Positions 22,502 to 23,092 of a stretch of DNA of 23,092 bases are shown here, piece after piece. Under the pieces are notes generated by a model, which saw nothing but the letters and a program-made list of their open reading frames with translations, was not told the origin of the DNA and searched no databases. Source of the stretch: Chloroflexi bacterium UBA4730 (lineage in GTDB: Bacteria; Chloroflexota; Limnocylindria; P2-11E); assembly GCA_002404155.1 (NCBI GenBank), contig DHJC01000074.1, positions 3,067-26,158 of the forward strand, given 5' to 3'. A program made the position numbers and the translations under genes. Numbering within the stretch: the stretch's first letter is position 1; each line of letters starts with the position of its first letter.

Positions 22502-22529
22502 TTGTCTGAGGGTGAGGTGTTCCTAAACT
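22502..22529 (+). promoter_or_regulatory. Candidate promoter of the Flp pilin gene
   Basis: TTGTCT (22502-22507) and TAAACT (22524-22529), 16 bases apart, each match the sigma-70 consensus at four of six positions. They lie about 55 bases upstream of ATG 22584 in a locally AT-richer stretch. The remainder of 22435-22583 shows no gene. Confidence 0.35.
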
Positions 22530-22583
22530 TCGTCTTGGTGGTGGACGCCCGTCTGCCGAGTTGGGAGGAAAGGAGACTTCTAA

Positions 22584-22736
22584 ATGCTTTCATTCTTCCG
22601 TGACGACGAAGGCCAGGGCCTGGTCGAGTACGCACTTATCATTGCTGTTATCGCCATCGCCGTCATCGTCGCCATGATCTTCCTCCGCGGCCAGCTCCAG
22701 AACATTTTCAGCAACATCGGCAACAACCTCACCTAG
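22584..22736 (+). CDS. Flp/Fap-type (type IVb) pilin
   Basis: A 50-residue prepilin from ATG 22584 with an excellent ribosome site (AAAGGAG about 8 bases upstream). The leader MLSFFRDDEG is followed by the prepilin peptidase site: cleavage after G10 leaves QGLVEYALII as the mature N-terminus, with the Glu5-Tyr6 pair that defines Flp pilins, then a hydrophobic helix (AVIAIAVIVAMIFL) and a short tail ending NNLT. Flp pilins form tight-adherence fibres exported by Tad/Cpa machinery; none of those genes is in the window, so this is an orphan or detached pilin locus. It appears monocistronic, with a strong terminator 20 bases after the stop. Codons with A/T third positions (ATT, GTT, TTT) stand out from its neighbours. 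Confidence 0.93.
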   Translation: MLSFFRDDEGQGLVEYALIIAVIAIAVIVAMIFLRGQLQNIFSNIGNNLT

Positions 22737-22756
22737 AGCCTTCGCCGTACGGAAAG

Positions 22757-22784
22757 AGCCCGGGCTGTCCGCCCGGGCTTTTTT
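22757..22784 (+). terminator. Rho-independent terminator after the pilin gene
   Basis: AGCCCGGGC and GCCCGGGCT form a perfect 9-bp stem around the loop TGTCC, followed at once by a T-run (22779-22784). It ends the pilin transcript, consistent with a highly expressed single-gene unit. Confidence 0.93.
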
Positions 22785-22851
22785 CGTCCAGTTCATCGCT
22801 TCATCGCTTCAGTCCGCCGGCGCTGTCCGTTCTTGTTACAGTTTGTCGTGG

Positions 22852-22874
22852 ATCGGGTACCGACTGGTCCCGAT
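22852..22874 (+). promoter_or_regulatory. Hairpin in the rpsB leader
   Basis: ATCGGG, a bulged T, ACC, the loop GACT, GGT and CCCGAT form a 9-bp stem-loop about 85 bases before the rpsB start; CCCTG/CAGGG could form a second stem downstream. S2 autoregulates its own mRNA in many bacteria, so this may be part of such a leader, but I cannot match it to a known RNA family. No convincing promoter could be picked out in 22785-22957. Confidence 0.35.
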
Positions 22875-22957
22875 ACTTCGCACGCTTCACGAGATCCCTG
22901 CGTCGGCCCGCCAGGGCGCGATGTGGCCGTGAGGCGGAGGCAACAAGGGAGAACGCG

Positions 22958-23092
22958 TTGGCCGTCGTCACGATGAAGCAGCTCTTGGAGTCGGGTGTCC
23001 ATTTCGGACATCAGGCTCGCCGGTGGAACCCGAAGATGAAGCGCTTCATCTTCACCTAGCGCGGCGGCATCTACATCATCGACCTCCAGCAG
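22958..23092 (+). CDS. rpsB: 30S ribosomal protein S2, 5' part, with in-frame TAG
   Basis: The start is TTG 22958 with AAGGGAG 7 bases upstream. The protein opens MAVVTMKQLLESGVHFGHQA then RRWNPKMKRFIFT, unmistakably S2, and continues after a TAG at 23057-23059 with RGGIYIIDLQQ in the same frame to the window edge. In S2 proteins the interrupted position is usually Glu (FTERNGIYIIDLQ in Bacillus), so a GAG to TAG change fits. S2 is essential and assembles late on the small subunit, so a true null is unlikely. Other genes here (trpG, tyrA, the kinase, the pilin) end in TAG, so TAG is not a sense codon. A consensus error is the simplest reading. The 3' part lies outside the window. Confidence 0.88.

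Noticed and set aside
22094..22603. 169-codon + strand frame spanning the dinG-pilin gap
   Set aside because: Ser/Arg-rich out-of-frame translation overlapping the better coding frame at 22117-22434 and running into the pilin start.
23057..23059. TAG as a reassigned sense codon in this organism
   Set aside because: TAG is a normal stop for trpG, tyrA, the kinase, the slipin and the pilin in the same window.
1..23092. CRISPR arrays, tRNA or rRNA genes, insertion sequences
   Set aside because: No spaced direct repeats, no cloverleaf with a CCA end, and no transposase or terminal inverted repeats were seen on either strand.

Overview
The window is GC-rich, almost wholly coding bacterial DNA with strong G/C third-position bias and frequent GTG/TTG starts. 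Gene content (type IVb Flp pilin, lipase-maturation-factor protein, NfeD/slipin pair, GAAC-N4-GTTC LexA boxes, an S2 protein beginning MAVVTMKQLLE) fits a Gram-positive-related Terrabacteria lineage, most likely a Chloroflexota metagenomic genome (inference; no 16S or other marker is present).

Layout. (1) 1-6971, + strand: an aromatic amino acid operon, trpE(3' end)-trpG-trpD-trpC-trpB-trpA-aroH-aroF-tyrA. Nearly every junction overlaps (ATGA, GTGA, TAGTG, TGATG), so the genes are translationally coupled. It carries chorismate to tryptophan, supplies the DAHP synthase that starts the pathway, and diverts chorismate to prephenate and then 4-hydroxyphenylpyruvate. trpF is not in the cluster. 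(2) 6998-8483, - strand: aroA (EPSP synthase), followed by a small frameshifted zinc-ribbon gene. (3) 8497-10460, + strand: a lipoprotein with a C39-like papain-fold domain, overlapped by an aminoglycoside-phosphotransferase-like kinase that appears to start at CTG. (4) 10466-13928, - strand: an exported phosphodiester-glycosidase-like protein, a multi-pass lipase maturation factor protein, and an SRPBCC-like protein whose N-terminus is frameshifted. (5) 14178-17076, + strand: an ECF sigma factor translationally coupled to an NfeD-type membrane protease with an unusual cytoplasmic N-terminal extension, then a slipin. (6) 17080-18025: a compact divergent regulatory region with a textbook sigma-70 promoter carrying two perfect LexA-type boxes. 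It drives a 72-residue unknown protein on the - strand and sits just upstream of a + strand DNA-ligase-like protein that has lost its catalytic lysine. (7) 18042-22109: glutamate dehydrogenase and a DinG-type exonuclease-helicase. (8) 22117-23092: a small ORF broken by TGA, an Flp pilin with a strong terminator, and the start of rpsB, which has an in-frame TAG.

Most novel material: the SOS promoter with its small unknown protein and the neighbouring ligase pseudoenzyme; the sigma factor-NfeD coupling; and the CTG-initiated kinase. Four genes (zinc ribbon, SRPBCC-like, small ORF at 22117, rpsB) are broken by single-base events. An essential gene is among them, so consensus errors in the assembly are a serious possibility and should be checked first.
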